This document shows, one piece after another, positions 1 to 7,476 of a stretch of DNA of 16,348 bases. The stretch covers positions 1-16,348 of the forward strand of contig JADHWW010000145.1 in NCBI GenBank assembly GCA_016783285.1, in the 5' to 3' direction. Under the pieces are notes generated by a model. It was not told the DNA's origin. It saw only the letters and a program-made list of their open reading frames with translations, and ran no database searches. Source of the DNA: Anaerolineae bacterium (GTDB lineage: Bacteria; Chloroflexota; Anaerolineae; B4-G1). Positions within the stretch are counted from its first letter, which is position 1. Every line of letters starts with the position of its first letter. Position numbers and translations under genes: made by a program.

Positions 1-658
1 CAAAGGCCAGTTCCTCTTCCAGCGGCACCAGCCGTCGCTCGCTGCCGTTCAGCACGTAGCGGAACATCTCTGCCAGCCGTTCCACTGTCGCCTCGGCCTG
101 TTCAGGGTTGGTATGGATCAGAGAGGCGATCGTGTTCAGTGTGTTAAAGAGAAAGTGGGGGTCGATCTGCGCCTTGAGCGCTTTCAGTTCCGCCTCTGTA
201 GCCAGGGCGCGCAGTTGCTCCTCCTGCCGTTCTGCGTCTCTCAACTGACGAAAGTAGCGCAGGGCCATCTCGGTTCCGTGGATGATCGGGAACGCGATCA
301 CCATGCCCGCAACGGGCATCCACGCTACAGAGGCTATGACTTGGAAGCCAAAGAGCCGGCTGCAGACGAGCAGAGCCACCAACGCACCCAAGACGTGTTC
401 GAGCAGCGAAAAGGTCATCTCGAGCCCCAGGTGCACCCAATCGCGGGATAGCTTTTTCAGGCGCGGATGGAGAACTCTGCGGTCCAACCTCAAGAGGCCT
501 GTGATCGCGCCGCTGACGGCCAAGCCGGTGACTGTGGAAGCCGGCCAGTTCCGTGTCGCGATCCCCACGCTGGTGGTGAAGGCAAGAGCAGGCAGACCGA
601 ACTCTGTCAGCATGCGCGCAACGAGCCGCTTGCGCTTGCTTTCGGTCTGTTCGGTCAT
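1..658 (-). CDS. LytS/YehU-type sensor histidine kinase (3' end outside window)
   Basis: Reading the minus strand from ATG at 658 gives an open frame that runs off the left edge (219 codons visible). The N-terminal part holds hydrophobic stretches (about residues 20-55 and 80-125), consistent with a membrane anchor, followed by a charged helical linker (about 135-160). The His_kinase (PF06580) phosphoacceptor signature follows: ALKAQIDPHFLFNTLNTI, then LAEMFRYVLNG and a VPLEEEL segment. The His of DPHFLFN is the expected phosphorylation site. The HATPase domain must lie outside the window, as would a LytTR or other response-regulator partner. The start is supported by GGAGAGGTGA just upstream and a good promoter behind it. 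The signal sensed is unknown. Confidence 0.9.
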   Translation of the reverse strand, partial: MTEQTESKRKRLVARMLTEFGLPALAFTTSVGIATRNWPASTVTGLAVSGAITGLLRLDRRVLHPRLKKLSRDWVHLGLEMTFSLLEHVLGALVALLVCSRLFGFQVIASVAWMPVAGMVIAFPIIHGTEMALRYFRQLRDAERQEEQLRALATEAELKALKAQIDPHFLFNTLNTIASLIHTNPEQAEATVERLAEMFRYVLNGSERRLVPLEEELAF

Positions 659-687
659 AGGTCACCTCTCCAGTCGCTGTGCCTCCG

Positions 688-725
688 ATCATATACGCGA
701 TCACACCCAATGGCAAATGGTGTGA
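688..725 (-). promoter_or_regulatory. Promoter with inverted-repeat operator for the histidine kinase
   Basis: On the minus strand, TTGCCA (716-711), a 17-bp spacer and TATGAT (693-688) form a sigma-70-like promoter with 5/6 matches in each box, about 30 bp upstream of the kinase ATG. A perfect 7-bp inverted repeat, TCACACC (701-707) and GGTGTGA (719-725) with an 11-bp gap, straddles the -35 box and could bind a regulator, possibly the cognate response regulator. The binding protein is unknown. Confidence 0.6.
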
Positions 726-738
726 CCGCTCTCATAGG

Positions 739-1401
739 TCATAGGGTCGGTTCAGCAAATGTGAGGTGGGCGACCCCGATGCAGTATCTCATCAGCCCCG
801 CGAGGATTGCTCGACCGTATTCATAGTGCTCCAGGTGCAAGCCATTCTCCGCCAGACAGTTGTGTAGCGCCGTTTCCTCCAGTTGGTCTAGCCGGGGTAG
901 CAACCGTCTGAGCCAACGACCGGTGCGAGGAGGCAGGACAAAGTCGGTGAACACGAACCACCCGTTCGGCTTGAGTATCCGGGCCGACTCGGCGATAACC
1001 TGGCGCCAGCCACCTGGAATGTGGTGTAGCACCCCGAAAGAAAAGACCGCATCAAAGTACGTGTCCTCAAAGGGCATTGCTCTGCCGTCCACGACACGAA
1101 ACTCGACTCGTCCCTCGAGATCGGCCAGCCGTTCCTGCGCCATCGCTACCTGGGCTGGGTCATGGTCGCTGGCGGTCATCCGCGCACCGTAGCGCTCTAC
1201 CAGCAGCCGGGTCAACGCACCCTGCCCGCAGCCGATCTCCAGGCAACTTGGCTGAGGGGGGAGGTCGACATACTCGAGCAGCGTCAGCGCAGTCTGCACG
1301 GTATGTTGAGCATGACAAGGGTTGTTCACAGCCCACTTTTCGAATGGAGTCAGCCTCATCATCCGTCGCCTGAACCACCCATCAGAGAATCTTGTGTTCA
1401 T
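739..1401 (-). CDS. Class I SAM-dependent methyltransferase
   Basis: A 220-residue soluble protein with the Methyltransf_11-type Rossmann fold. Motif I is LEIGCGQG (residues 54-61), the acidic end of strand 2 is in MTASDHD, and the post-II/III region contains FDAVFSFGVLHHIPG, typical of UbiE/Coq5-like small-molecule or lipid methyltransferases. It would transfer a methyl group from SAM to an acceptor that cannot be deduced. The start at 1401 has AAGGAGGG 8 bp upstream. It lies 29 bp downstream of the DUF6064 gene on the same strand, so the two are probably co-transcribed. The motifs are intact. The substrate is unknown. Confidence 0.9.
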   Translation of the reverse strand: MNTRFSDGWFRRRMMRLTPFEKWAVNNPCHAQHTVQTALTLLEYVDLPPQPSCLEIGCGQGALTRLLVERYGARMTASDHDPAQVAMAQERLADLEGRVEFRVVDGRAMPFEDTYFDAVFSFGVLHHIPGGWRQVIAESARILKPNGWFVFTDFVLPPRTGRWLRRLLPRLDQLEETALHNCLAENGLHLEHYEYGRAILAGLMRYCIGVAHLTFAEPTL

Positions 1402-1430
1402 GCCACTATCCCTCCTTGAACTGGAGCCGT

Positions 1431-2102
1431 TCAGTCCGATCCCAGAGTAGATCGCACCACGGCCCTGTCAGCCGACGATTGGGCTCTCCAGTTCCTGATC
1501 AGGACAATCAGGCCATACACACCCGATGCGAAGAGAATGCAGTCCTCATAGCAGTCCAGCGCACCAAGGCATTTCGGCAACCCCAGCAGTGCCCAGGGCA
1601 GCAGGGCAAAGAATACCTTTCGGTCTGCCCTTGGCGCAGCGGCGGCGAGCAAGGTGATGGCAAAGACGGTAAGCGGGCAGGGCATCGTGGGCAGTAAGAT
1701 TCGTGGATACGAGTGCCCCAGGAACACCCAGCCGATCAGCGGATAGGACACCACCAGTACAAGCCAGGCGAACGTTAGCGCCCGGCCCCAACGCGTGTCG
1801 GGCAACCTGAACGCCGTCTTTTGTGCCCAGATGTCTACCGCAAAGAGGATAGCCACGAGTGCAAACAGTGGCGTTCCAAAGGCCATCGAGATAGGGTTCT
1901 TGAGGTAGACCAGGAAGACGACGATCCCATTCCAAGCGAACGCAAAGGAAAGGAACGCCTTCACCCACACGTCTGTCTTGGGTCCAGGTTTGGCGATCAC
2001 GCGATAGGTCAAGAACACAGCGACAATGATGAGGGCGGCTTGCACCGGCCACAATGCCTCGTTGTACAAGCCAACACGAGCCCAAAACGTCTCTGCACTC
2101 AT
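1431..2102 (-). CDS. DUF6064-like integral membrane protein
   Basis: A 223-residue, strongly hydrophobic protein with about six predicted membrane segments (for example VQAALIIVAVFLTYRVI near the N-terminus and LFALVAILFAVDIWA in the middle). The N-terminal WARVGLYNEALWPVQ motif and the TMPCPLTVFAITLL segment match what I recall of the DUF6064 family, whose function is unknown. A conserved-looking pair of Cys (LGALDCYEDC) lies near the last helix. The ATG at 2102 follows GGGAGG at a good distance. It is transcribed toward the SAM methyltransferase, and the ICMT-like remnant is immediately upstream, so all three may once have formed one membrane-methylation operon. Confidence 0.75.
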   Translation of the reverse strand: MSAETFWARVGLYNEALWPVQAALIIVAVFLTYRVIAKPGPKTDVWVKAFLSFAFAWNGIVVFLVYLKNPISMAFGTPLFALVAILFAVDIWAQKTAFRLPDTRWGRALTFAWLVLVVSYPLIGWVFLGHSYPRILLPTMPCPLTVFAITLLAAAAPRADRKVFFALLPWALLGLPKCLGALDCYEDCILFASGVYGLIVLIRNWRAQSSADRAVVRSTLGSD

Positions 2103-2124
2103 TTTCTGCCTCCCATAGCTATCT

Positions 2125-2406
2125 CTATTTGGCGCTCGCCCAACGCCACGCCAAGCGGATCAGACCCAGCACAAAGTTGACCCTGGGCACTCTTTGCATG
2201 TACTGCCTGTATGGATCGCCGAACTTTTCGATGCACCCCTGATCGGCTTTGAACGTGTCCACATAAGCCAGCACCATCGAAGCCAGGCCCAGGACCACAC
2301 TGTACCAGTGCTGCACGATCAATATGTCCCCAAGATTGTGGCGCTCCAAAGTGAGGCGACGATGAGTCTGGCGCCAGACTTGCCCAACGTTGGGTGGTGG
2401 CTGCAA
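2125..2406 (-). pseudogene. 5'-truncated ICMT/PEMT-like methyltransferase remnant
   Basis: The 93-codon frame has no ATG. It can begin only at TTG (2406), directly after an in-frame TGA, and no ribosome site is visible. The C-terminal two thirds clearly belong to the isoprenylcysteine/phospholipid methyltransferase-like membrane family: QHWYSVVLGLASMVLAY, then IEKFGDPYRQYMQRVPRVN. This can be aligned with the C-terminus of the intact paralog at 14627-15181 (TQHWLAV, VEEFGPAYEQYMQCVP). The first half, including the RHPxYLG SAM-binding region, is missing or reduced to an ERHNLG scrap, so it is probably inactive. It sits 22 bp upstream of the DUF6064 gene. A very short functional variant cannot be excluded. 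Confidence 0.7.
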
Positions 2407-2580
2407 TCACATTCTTGGTCTTTGCTCCCATGGTAGCAGAGAGGGGGGTGAGGGGCAACGATTTCCCGGCAAACGGTCGGAATTTGGGGGTGAGCTGTCC
2501 TTGCTCACGTATTGTCGTGCTCGCATCTTTGTTTGCCCAGAATGGACAGCGCTCTAGAACGATCTGGAAGAATTCTGCAT

Positions 2581-2628
2581 TTGACAGATACTACAGAGAG
2601 CGTATAATTGCTAATGAGAATCATTCGT
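2581..2628 (+). promoter_or_regulatory. Consensus sigma-70 promoter with overlapping Fur-box-like operator
   Basis: TTGACA (2581-2586), a 16-bp spacer and TATAAT (2603-2608) are perfect matches to both consensus boxes. The expected start point (about 2615) lies inside GCTAATGAGAATCATTCGT (2610-2628). This resembles the 19-bp Fur consensus GATAATGATAATCATTATC and contains a perfect inverted repeat AATGA-GAA-TCATT (2613-2625). The site is 17 bp upstream of the Fur-family start codon, the classic layout for metal-dependent autorepression. Confidence 0.85.
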
Positions 2629-2644
2629 AATAGAGAGGCATGGA

Positions 2645-3079
2645 ATGGATGACTCGGACGAACGCCTGCAAGATGCACTGCGGGCAGCCGGTCGGCGATT
2701 GACCTCTCAGCGCCGGCTGATCTTGCAGGTGCTGGAGGAGAGCAACGGGCACCTGGATGCGGACGCACTGCACGACGGGGTCAAGGCGCGCGACCCTGAC
2801 GTCAGCCTGGCGACGGTGTACCGCACGCTGGCTGTGCTCAGAGAGATAGGCCTGGTGGAGGAGCACCGCCTGGGCGAGGACCACGGTCACTATGAAGCGG
2901 TGCGCCAAGAGCCACACTATCACTTTACCTGCCTGCGCTGCGGCAAGGTGATCGAGTTCGACACATCCCTGGTAGCGCAGGTCGAGCAAGAACTACGCGA
3001 GCAAGAAGGCGTGCGCGTCACCAGCACCCACCTGCACGTAAGCGGGTACTGCGCACAGTGCAGGGACATCGCGGGTTGA
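2645..3079 (+). CDS. Fur-family metal-responsive transcriptional regulator
   Basis: A 144-residue protein of normal Fur length. The N-terminal winged helix (residues 8-75) includes the recognition helix region SLATVYRTLAVLREIGLV. The dimerisation/metal domain has HGHYE (80-84), PHYHFTC (90-96), C96-x2-C99 and a C-terminal C136-x2-C139 pair, that is, the structural zinc site and the regulatory metal site of the Fur/PerR/Zur superfamily. The subtype (iron, peroxide, zinc) cannot be fixed from sequence alone. The operator in its own promoter is Fur-like. The ATG at 2645 follows GAGAGG; a nearby ATG at 2640 is out of frame. Targets beyond itself are unknown. Confidence 0.93.
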   Translation: MDDSDERLQDALRAAGRRLTSQRRLILQVLEESNGHLDADALHDGVKARDPDVSLATVYRTLAVLREIGLVEEHRLGEDHGHYEAVRQEPHYHFTCLRCGKVIEFDTSLVAQVEQELREQEGVRVTSTHLHVSGYCAQCRDIAG

Positions 3080-3147
3080 GCAAACGGGTCACGGGGAGAG
3101 AGCGGGATGTGGATCGTCCGGACGAAGCGTACAGGAAAAGGACGAGG

Positions 3148-3231
3148 ATGTTCGGACCGGTGTGGTGCTGGGTGATCTTGGGAGGCATCCTGGCGCTCCT
3201 GGCAGGGGTGCCGTACCTGTCACCAGCGTGA
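3148..3231 (+). CDS. Possible 27-residue hydrophobic small protein
   Basis: ATG at 3148, preceded by GGACGAGG, opens a 27-codon frame with a single hydrophobic stretch (VWCWVILGGILALLAGVPYL), ending in TGA at 3229-3231. It would be a one-pass membrane peptide between the Fur gene and the first ICMT-like gene. The evidence is only the ribosome-site-like sequence, the strand and the coherent hydrophobicity. Such short frames also occur by chance, and the rest of the 3080-3338 gap contains nothing I can identify. Confidence 0.3.
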   Translation: MFGPVWCWVILGGILALLAGVPYLSPA

Positions 3232-3338
3232 CCGCCGAGGAGAAACAGCGCTGCATAGGACAGTGGTAGCCGTCACCGGCGCAGGAGGGGGCGCTTCCAC
3301 CGGCAGAGCTGGTATGTGAGGTGAGGGAGAGAGCGGCC

Positions 3339-4169
3339 ATGCGTTCGGATGCTGCGAATGCTCCTGAGAAAGCGGGGATGAAGCTTGTCGAGGAACACGT
3401 TCCCGGCCTCTACAGCTTGAGGAGCATCGCCTACATCGTAGCCTGTTTTCTGGCACCCATCGTCCTGGCACATCTCATCAACGGGATTGGTTGGTGGGCG
3501 CCACCGATCTCGGCAGCAGGGTGGAACGTGCTGGCGTTCTACCTGATGTCGAGGATGTCGTGGAACGCAGAGAGCATCCGCGAGCGCTGCCTGGCGCGAT
3601 ACGGCGATCGAGCGTACCGGCAGTTCTTTTACCGCTACGTCGTACCGGTCTTTTCCCCGTGTATGATCGCGTTCTTGATGATACCGGCCGTGGGAAACAG
3701 CCGGTTCGTCCCCCCTCTCTATCCCTACGACCATGCATTGTACCGGACGCTCTCGCCGTGGTGGTTTTTCGTGCCGGTCGGTATCCTTCTCTTTACTTTT
3801 TCCGTGTGGGCGATGCGCAAGTCGATCAACGGTGGCTTTGACCGCGATACAGAGCTGTTTCTGTATACCATTCACCCTGAAAAGTCGTTTCCGATTCAGG
3901 GAGGTATGTACCAGTATGTCCGCCACGCTCACTACGCCGAGGGGATCTGGATGGCGATCGGGGCGGCGTTCCTGGCCCAGGATTGGATGGGTTTTCTGAT
4001 GGTGTTCATGTTTGTCCTCCCATACTGTGGCATCGCGCGTGCGGAGGACCAGGAACTAATCCGCCGGTACGGGGCGTCGTTTGAGGCCCACGTCAAAAGC
4101 AAGCCGATGTTCTTTCCCAGATTGAGGGATCTGGGAAGTCTCGCGAGATTGGCCTTGATCGGACCATAG
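3339..4169 (+). CDS. ICMT/PEMT-like membrane methyltransferase (long form)
   Basis: A 276-residue polytopic membrane protein. The C-terminal third carries the isoprenylcysteine carboxyl methyltransferase/NnrU-like signature: GGMYQYVRHAHYAEG (about residues 187-201), a hydrophobic hairpin, then RAEDQELIRRYGASFEAHVK (about 234-253), the region that binds SAM and the membrane substrate in this superfamily. The N-terminal half adds roughly four further membrane helices, so it is longer than the usual 150-220 residues. I chose ATG 3339 over in-frame GTG 3321 because GAGGTGAGGGAG lies directly upstream of the ATG and would contain the GTG. The next gene follows after 13 bp. The substrate is unknown; lipids, quinones or small thiols are possible. 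Confidence 0.8.
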   Translation: MRSDAANAPEKAGMKLVEEHVPGLYSLRSIAYIVACFLAPIVLAHLINGIGWWAPPISAAGWNVLAFYLMSRMSWNAESIRERCLARYGDRAYRQFFYRYVVPVFSPCMIAFLMIPAVGNSRFVPPLYPYDHALYRTLSPWWFFVPVGILLFTFSVWAMRKSINGGFDRDTELFLYTIHPEKSFPIQGGMYQYVRHAHYAEGIWMAIGAAFLAQDWMGFLMVFMFVLPYCGIARAEDQELIRRYGASFEAHVKSKPMFFPRLRDLGSLARLALIGP

Positions 4170-4182
4170 ATGAGGAGGGAAC

Positions 4183-4632
4183 GTGAAAGACAAGAAGGTG
4201 TTACCGCCTACGTATCTATTGGTTGCCATCGTGCTCATGTTGGTGCTTCACTTCCTGCTCCCGGTGTACAGGTTTATCCCTATCCCGTGGAACATCCTCG
4301 GCATCGTTCCCTTGGCCTGTGGGATAGCCCTCAACCTCGTCGCCGATAGGGCTTTCCACCACGCTCAGACCACGGTCAAGCCCTTTGAGGAATCCGCTGC
4401 CTTGATCACGACCGGCGTGTTCCGAATCACCCGCAACCCGATGTACTTGGGCTATGTGCTGATCCTCGTCGGCGTGGCCTTGATCGTGAGATCGGTGACG
4501 CCGTATGCCGTTCTCCCCGTCTTTGCCATCCTGATGGACAGGGTGTTCATCCGAGTTGAGGAGCAAATGCTTGAGAGGCAGTTCGGTCAGGCTTGGGTCG
4601 AGTACGCGCAGAAGGTAAGGCGATGGGTATAG
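4183..4632 (+). CDS. ICMT-like methyltransferase family membrane protein
   Basis: A 149-residue protein with four to five predicted membrane helices, a standard length for short bacterial members of the isoprenylcysteine carboxyl methyltransferase/PEMT-like family. The SAM-binding region reads GVFRITRNPMYLGY (about residues 78-91), followed by a helical hairpin and RVEEQMLERQFGQAWVEYAQKV, the usual E-E/YxxY C-terminal motif. The start is GTG (4183) with GAGGAGGG 5 bp upstream. It is 13 bp after the preceding ICMT-like gene and its end overlaps the next gene by 10 bp, so these are translationally coupled. The methyl acceptor cannot be inferred. Confidence 0.88.
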   Translation: MKDKKVLPPTYLLVAIVLMLVLHFLLPVYRFIPIPWNILGIVPLACGIALNLVADRAFHHAQTTVKPFEESAALITTGVFRITRNPMYLGYVLILVGVALIVRSVTPYAVLPVFAILMDRVFIRVEEQMLERQFGQAWVEYAQKVRRWV

Positions 4633-5933
4633 AGCAGTCAGAGGAGAGGGATGTGGAATGTCGGTTGTCGATCAAACGCATTCTTGTCGACGGCACTATC
4701 TTGAGCGTTCTGCTCTCGCTCCTGATCTATGGGTCCTTGTACGTCGATCCGCTGATGTGGGTCGGCGATTACCCGCCAGACATCCAGGCAGCGATGGGTG
4801 TCGTCGACGTTCCTCTCAGTCGGGCCGTCATCGTCGGCGTGCTCTTTCTTGGCGTTATCGTCGGCGTGGTGCTCCGATCAAACGCCAAGCTGCGGCGACA
4901 GAATGAGGGCAAGCTATCTTTCCTGACGGCATTCATCAACAGCGCGCTCATTTTCCTCTTCTTTGCAGCGTGGGACCTATTGGTCCTCGACTGGCTCATC
5001 TTTGTCACTATCCAACCCGGCTTTGTCGTGATTCCAGGCACAGAGGGGCTAGCAGGCTACAAAGACTATTGGTTCCATTTCGAGGTGAGTTTCCTGGGCT
5101 GGACTCAGTGGGTCTCGATCCTAGTCGGTGGCTTGACTATGGCGGGCCTGTCAATGATCCGGCCTAGCGGCAGGCGGCGATCCGAGGAACAGAAGGCGTC
5201 AGAGTACTATGTCAGAAACAGGGCCAAGCTGCTGAAAGAACACAACCGCCTGGTATCGGCAGGCCGGGAAATCGCGGTCGCGCAGTACGGAGGGGCGTTT
5301 GCCGATACGCTCGTGCGCGAGTCGCTGGCCGAGTTTGAAAAGCTGATCCCAGAGCTGCCCTACATCGGCGGCGAGCAAAACGCGCTAACCGATAACCTCG
5401 TCTTCTCGGCGAGCGCGCTGGCGTTCTACCGGGTGATAAAGCGACATGGTAGAACGGTTCAGGAGACCGGCGAGGTTCTGTACAGGACGGTGGAGGCGTG
5501 GGTCAGGCGATATCCTCGCTGGCTGCGTCGCGTGATGGGATGGTACTATATGTCCAGGCTCAACCAATGGCGGTCGAGGCAAAAGGTGGCAGTGTCTCAG
5601 GAGCGGCGGTATCCCGGCGACTGGGTGCGCGGGCATGTCGAGGGGGCTGGCGACACGTTCGACTGGGGGATGGACTATACCGAGTGTGGCATCGTCAAGT
5701 TCCTGCACAGCCAGGGAGCGGACGAGTTGGCCCCCTATCTGTGCCTAACCGACTATGCCCTGCTCGGCGCGCTGGGAATTGGGCTGAAGCGCACGATGAC
5801 GCTTGCCGAGGGGTGTGAAAAGTGCGACTTTCGGTTCAAGAAGGGGACGGCAGCCTGCGGCGGCTGGCCTCCGCCCTGGCTGGGATCGGAGCAGGAAGAA
5901 GAGCGAAAGCCATCTGGCGGCTCTACATCTTGA
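4623..5933 (+). CDS. Membrane domain fused to L-2-amino-thiazoline-4-carboxylate (ATC) hydrolase-like domain
   Basis: A 436-residue two-part protein. Residues 1-180 contain four hydrophobic segments (about 20-41, 67-85, 99-128, 160-179) that I do not recognise as a named family. After a basic linker, residues 190-420 resemble the ATC hydrolase family (PF14196): FDWGMDYTECGI (from residue 346), LAPYLCLTDYALLGALG, and the terminal CEKCDFRF (C398-x2-C401). The soluble family members open the thiazoline ring during L-cysteine formation, but many homologs have unknown substrates. I chose ATG 4623 (AAGGTAAGG upstream, overlapping the previous stop) over TTG 4593. The C-terminal tail is polar and Pro-rich. 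The hydrolase label is moderate; the fusion itself is plain in the sequence. Confidence 0.75.
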   Translation: MGIEQSEERDVECRLSIKRILVDGTILSVLLSLLIYGSLYVDPLMWVGDYPPDIQAAMGVVDVPLSRAVIVGVLFLGVIVGVVLRSNAKLRRQNEGKLSFLTAFINSALIFLFFAAWDLLVLDWLIFVTIQPGFVVIPGTEGLAGYKDYWFHFEVSFLGWTQWVSILVGGLTMAGLSMIRPSGRRRSEEQKASEYYVRNRAKLLKEHNRLVSAGREIAVAQYGGAFADTLVRESLAEFEKLIPELPYIGGEQNALTDNLVFSASALAFYRVIKRHGRTVQETGEVLYRTVEAWVRRYPRWLRRVMGWYYMSRLNQWRSRQKVAVSQERRYPGDWVRGHVEGAGDTFDWGMDYTECGIVKFLHSQGADELAPYLCLTDYALLGALGIGLKRTMTLAEGCEKCDFRFKKGTAACGGWPPPWLGSEQEEERKPSGGSTS

Positions 5934-5947
5934 GGCCAGGGGCCGAC

Positions 5948-6558
5948 ATGGTGATGCACTGGACACAGATGGCTGTGGCAGCGGCCCTGCTTGTCTACAT
6001 AGGTGCTTTTGTCGGGATTATGGTGGCGGTGAGGCGCAGCGCCGGCACCAACCCCAGGGGGCACGCGCTGGCGGCGTTTTTCAATGGGCTGGCATCGTTG
6101 CTTCTGCTGGTGACGGCCATTGCCTATCCTCTGCATGCGCAGACTGTGGACTAGTTCGGGCGCATCGCACTTCTCGACCAGCCATTTGGGGGCGAGGGGG
6201 AGTGGTGTCGTTGATATTGGCCGGGGTCTGCTTGGTCTGGGGCGAGGTCTCGCTGGGGCACTCCTTCCGGGTAGCGCTGCCGGAGAGCGTGCAGCCTCTG
6301 GTCACGCACGGCATCTATCGCTTCACGCGCAATCCGCTGGCTCTGTCCGTCGACCTTCTGGCTCTGGGAGTGCTTCTCCTGGCGCCAAGCTGGCTGGCGT
6401 TGACCAGCCTGGCTCTGAATGTTTTGGCCTACGAGCGGAAGATCCGGATCGAGGAAGCCTATCTGCGCGACGCGCACGGCGCTGCCTACGCGGCCTACTG
6501 CCAGCGGCCCGGGCGCTACCTACCCAGATCGTTCCGCCGCCAACGCCTGGCCGAGTGA
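5948..6558 (+). pseudogene. ICMT-like methyltransferase broken by amber codon and frameshift
   Basis: Frame 1 from ATG 5948 encodes three hydrophobic segments and then reads QTVD, TAG (6152-6154), FGRIALLDQPFGGEGE. The family normally has a VDWFGRI-type motif here, so a Trp codon (TGG) seems to have become TAG. Reading then shifts: the continuation VSLILAGVCLVWGEVSLGHSF, the SAM motif HGIYRFTRNPLALS and the C-terminal IEEAYLRDAHGAAYAAYC lie in another frame. The shift is explained by loss of one G in the run at 6196-6200. Restoring both lesions would give one continuous protein of about 200 residues of the ICMT/NnrU-like type. It starts 15 bp after the ATC-hydrolase fusion gene. An assembly error could explain the frameshift, but less easily both lesions. 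Confidence 0.8.
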
Positions 6559-7003
6559 GAGTGCTATCCCGCTGTTGTTTCGGCTGCCACCGGTTGGCTC
6601 TGGTACCTTGTGCGTGGTCGGCTAGGCGATGGCCTCTCGCTCATGTGCCGAGGTGAGGCACGCAGCAGGAAAGCAGAAACGCGGATGTGTAGGCCTCAAG
6701 TTGGTGAGTCTCATCCTGGGCTAAAGCCCGGTGACAAGCTGCTGGCGATCCCGCTCAGTATGGAACACACATCGTTTTGGTCCTTGCTGCGTACCCCTGC
6801 CGAGTACGTTCTCCGTTTTGGCCTTCCACATTCCCCCGCGATTCCGACTTGACAGCTTGATTGGCGCGGCAGGGACACAAGGCATATCGCCACGACAAGC
6901 CGAGGAATCGCTCGTCGTGGACACCGCTGTCGCCTGGTGGAATATCTCGCTCCTCACGCTGTGACCATACCACGATTCCGACTAGATGTGAATACTACTC
7001 ATG
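6559..7003. other. Intergenic region without a convincing gene
   Basis: No frame here has a ribosome site plus a protein-like composition. Visible structure is limited to small palindromes: GGGC-TAAA-GCCC (6718-6729), GTGCC...GGCAC (about 6645-6661) and the stronger hairpin at 6890-6920. There is also a short direct repeat, GATTCCGACT, near 6840 and again near 6974. The 6559-6660 part follows the broken methyltransferase and may contain its terminator, but no T-rich tail is seen. Confidence 0.5.
6890..6920. other. Inverted repeat (possible hairpin)
   Basis: CCACGAC (6890-6896) pairs perfectly with GTCGTGG (6914-6920). Inside, AGC (6898-6900) can pair with GCT (6910-6912) after one mismatch, giving about ten base pairs. 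No T tract follows, so it is not a typical terminator. It could be a regulator site or an RNA structure upstream of the PadR operon promoter. Confidence 0.4.
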
Positions 7004-7045
7004 TGTCAACTGTCTATTGACAATCTACACTTAGTATGATATACT
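7004..7045 (+). promoter_or_regulatory. Promoter of the PadR operon with two overlapping inverted repeats
   Basis: TTGACA (7017-7022), a 17-bp spacer and TATACT (7040-7045) form a near-consensus promoter 45 bp upstream of the PadR ATG. One inverted repeat, TGTCAA-N7-TTGACA (7004-7022), covers the -35 box. A second, AGTAT-GAT-ATACT (7033-7045), covers the -10 box. Both are well placed for repression. The -10 palindrome is a plausible autoregulatory PadR operator, but this is inferred from position only. Confidence 0.75.
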
Positions 7046-7089
7046 GTAGGTGGACGCAGGACGGTAGAGAGACGCGGAGGAACGACGAG

Positions 7090-7476
7090 ATGCCAGGACG
7101 ACGTCGAAGGCAGCGGCGGGGCCGTTCACGCAGAGGAGTGTGGTTTCTAGAACCGGTGTTGCTCTTGTTGCTCCATCAAGGTCCGTCTCACGGTTACACG
7201 CTGATCGAACAACTGAGCGCATTTGGGCTAGAAAGCTTGCATCCCAGCGTGGCTTACCGGGCGTTGCGAGACATGGATGAAAAGGGCTGCGTGACCTCAA
7301 ACTGGGATGTGGATGAGACGCAAGGCCCGCCCCGGCGCGTATATCGTCTCACTGCACAGGGAGACGAGGTGCTGGGGGCACATATGCAGGATCTGCATGA
7401 GACACACGAGCAGATCGGTGACCTGATAGAAGCCTACAGTCGACACATAGAGGAGGGTGGGGGTGAACACCACTGA
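7090..7476 (+). CDS. PadR-family transcriptional regulator
   Basis: A 128-residue protein. An Arg-rich tail (residues 1-16, MPGRRRRQRRGRSRR) is followed by a PadR winged helix: FLEPVLLLLLHQGPSHGYTLIEQL, the recognition region HPSVAYRALRDMDEKGCV and the wing GPPRRVYRLTAQGDEVL. A C-terminal helix for dimerisation ends in a Glu/Gly/His tail. ATG 7090 is chosen because GGAGG precedes it and because the upstream in-frame ATG (7036) lies inside the -10 region. It overlaps the next gene by 14 bp, so it heads the metal-handling operon and probably controls it. The ligand is unknown; the His-containing tail and the neighbours hint at a metal, as an inference only. Confidence 0.88.
   Translation: MPGRRRRQRRGRSRRGVWFLEPVLLLLLHQGPSHGYTLIEQLSAFGLESLHPSVAYRALRDMDEKGCVTSNWDVDETQGPPRRVYRLTAQGDEVLGAHMQDLHETHEQIGDLIEAYSRHIEEGGGEHH

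Noticed and set aside
2099..2458. Minus-strand frame of 119 codons overlapping the ICMT-like remnant
   Set aside because: It is in a different frame from the recognisable family sequence, lacks a ribosome site, and shows no domain.
3114..3125. TCGTCCGGACGA, a perfect 12-bp palindrome downstream of the Fur gene
   Set aside because: It is short and isolated with no promoter nearby; such palindromes are expected by chance in GC-rich DNA.
6731..6964. Open frame of 77 codons between the broken methyltransferase and PadR
   Set aside because: No ribosome site, no recognisable domain, and it crosses inverted repeats; competing frames on the other strand are of equal length.
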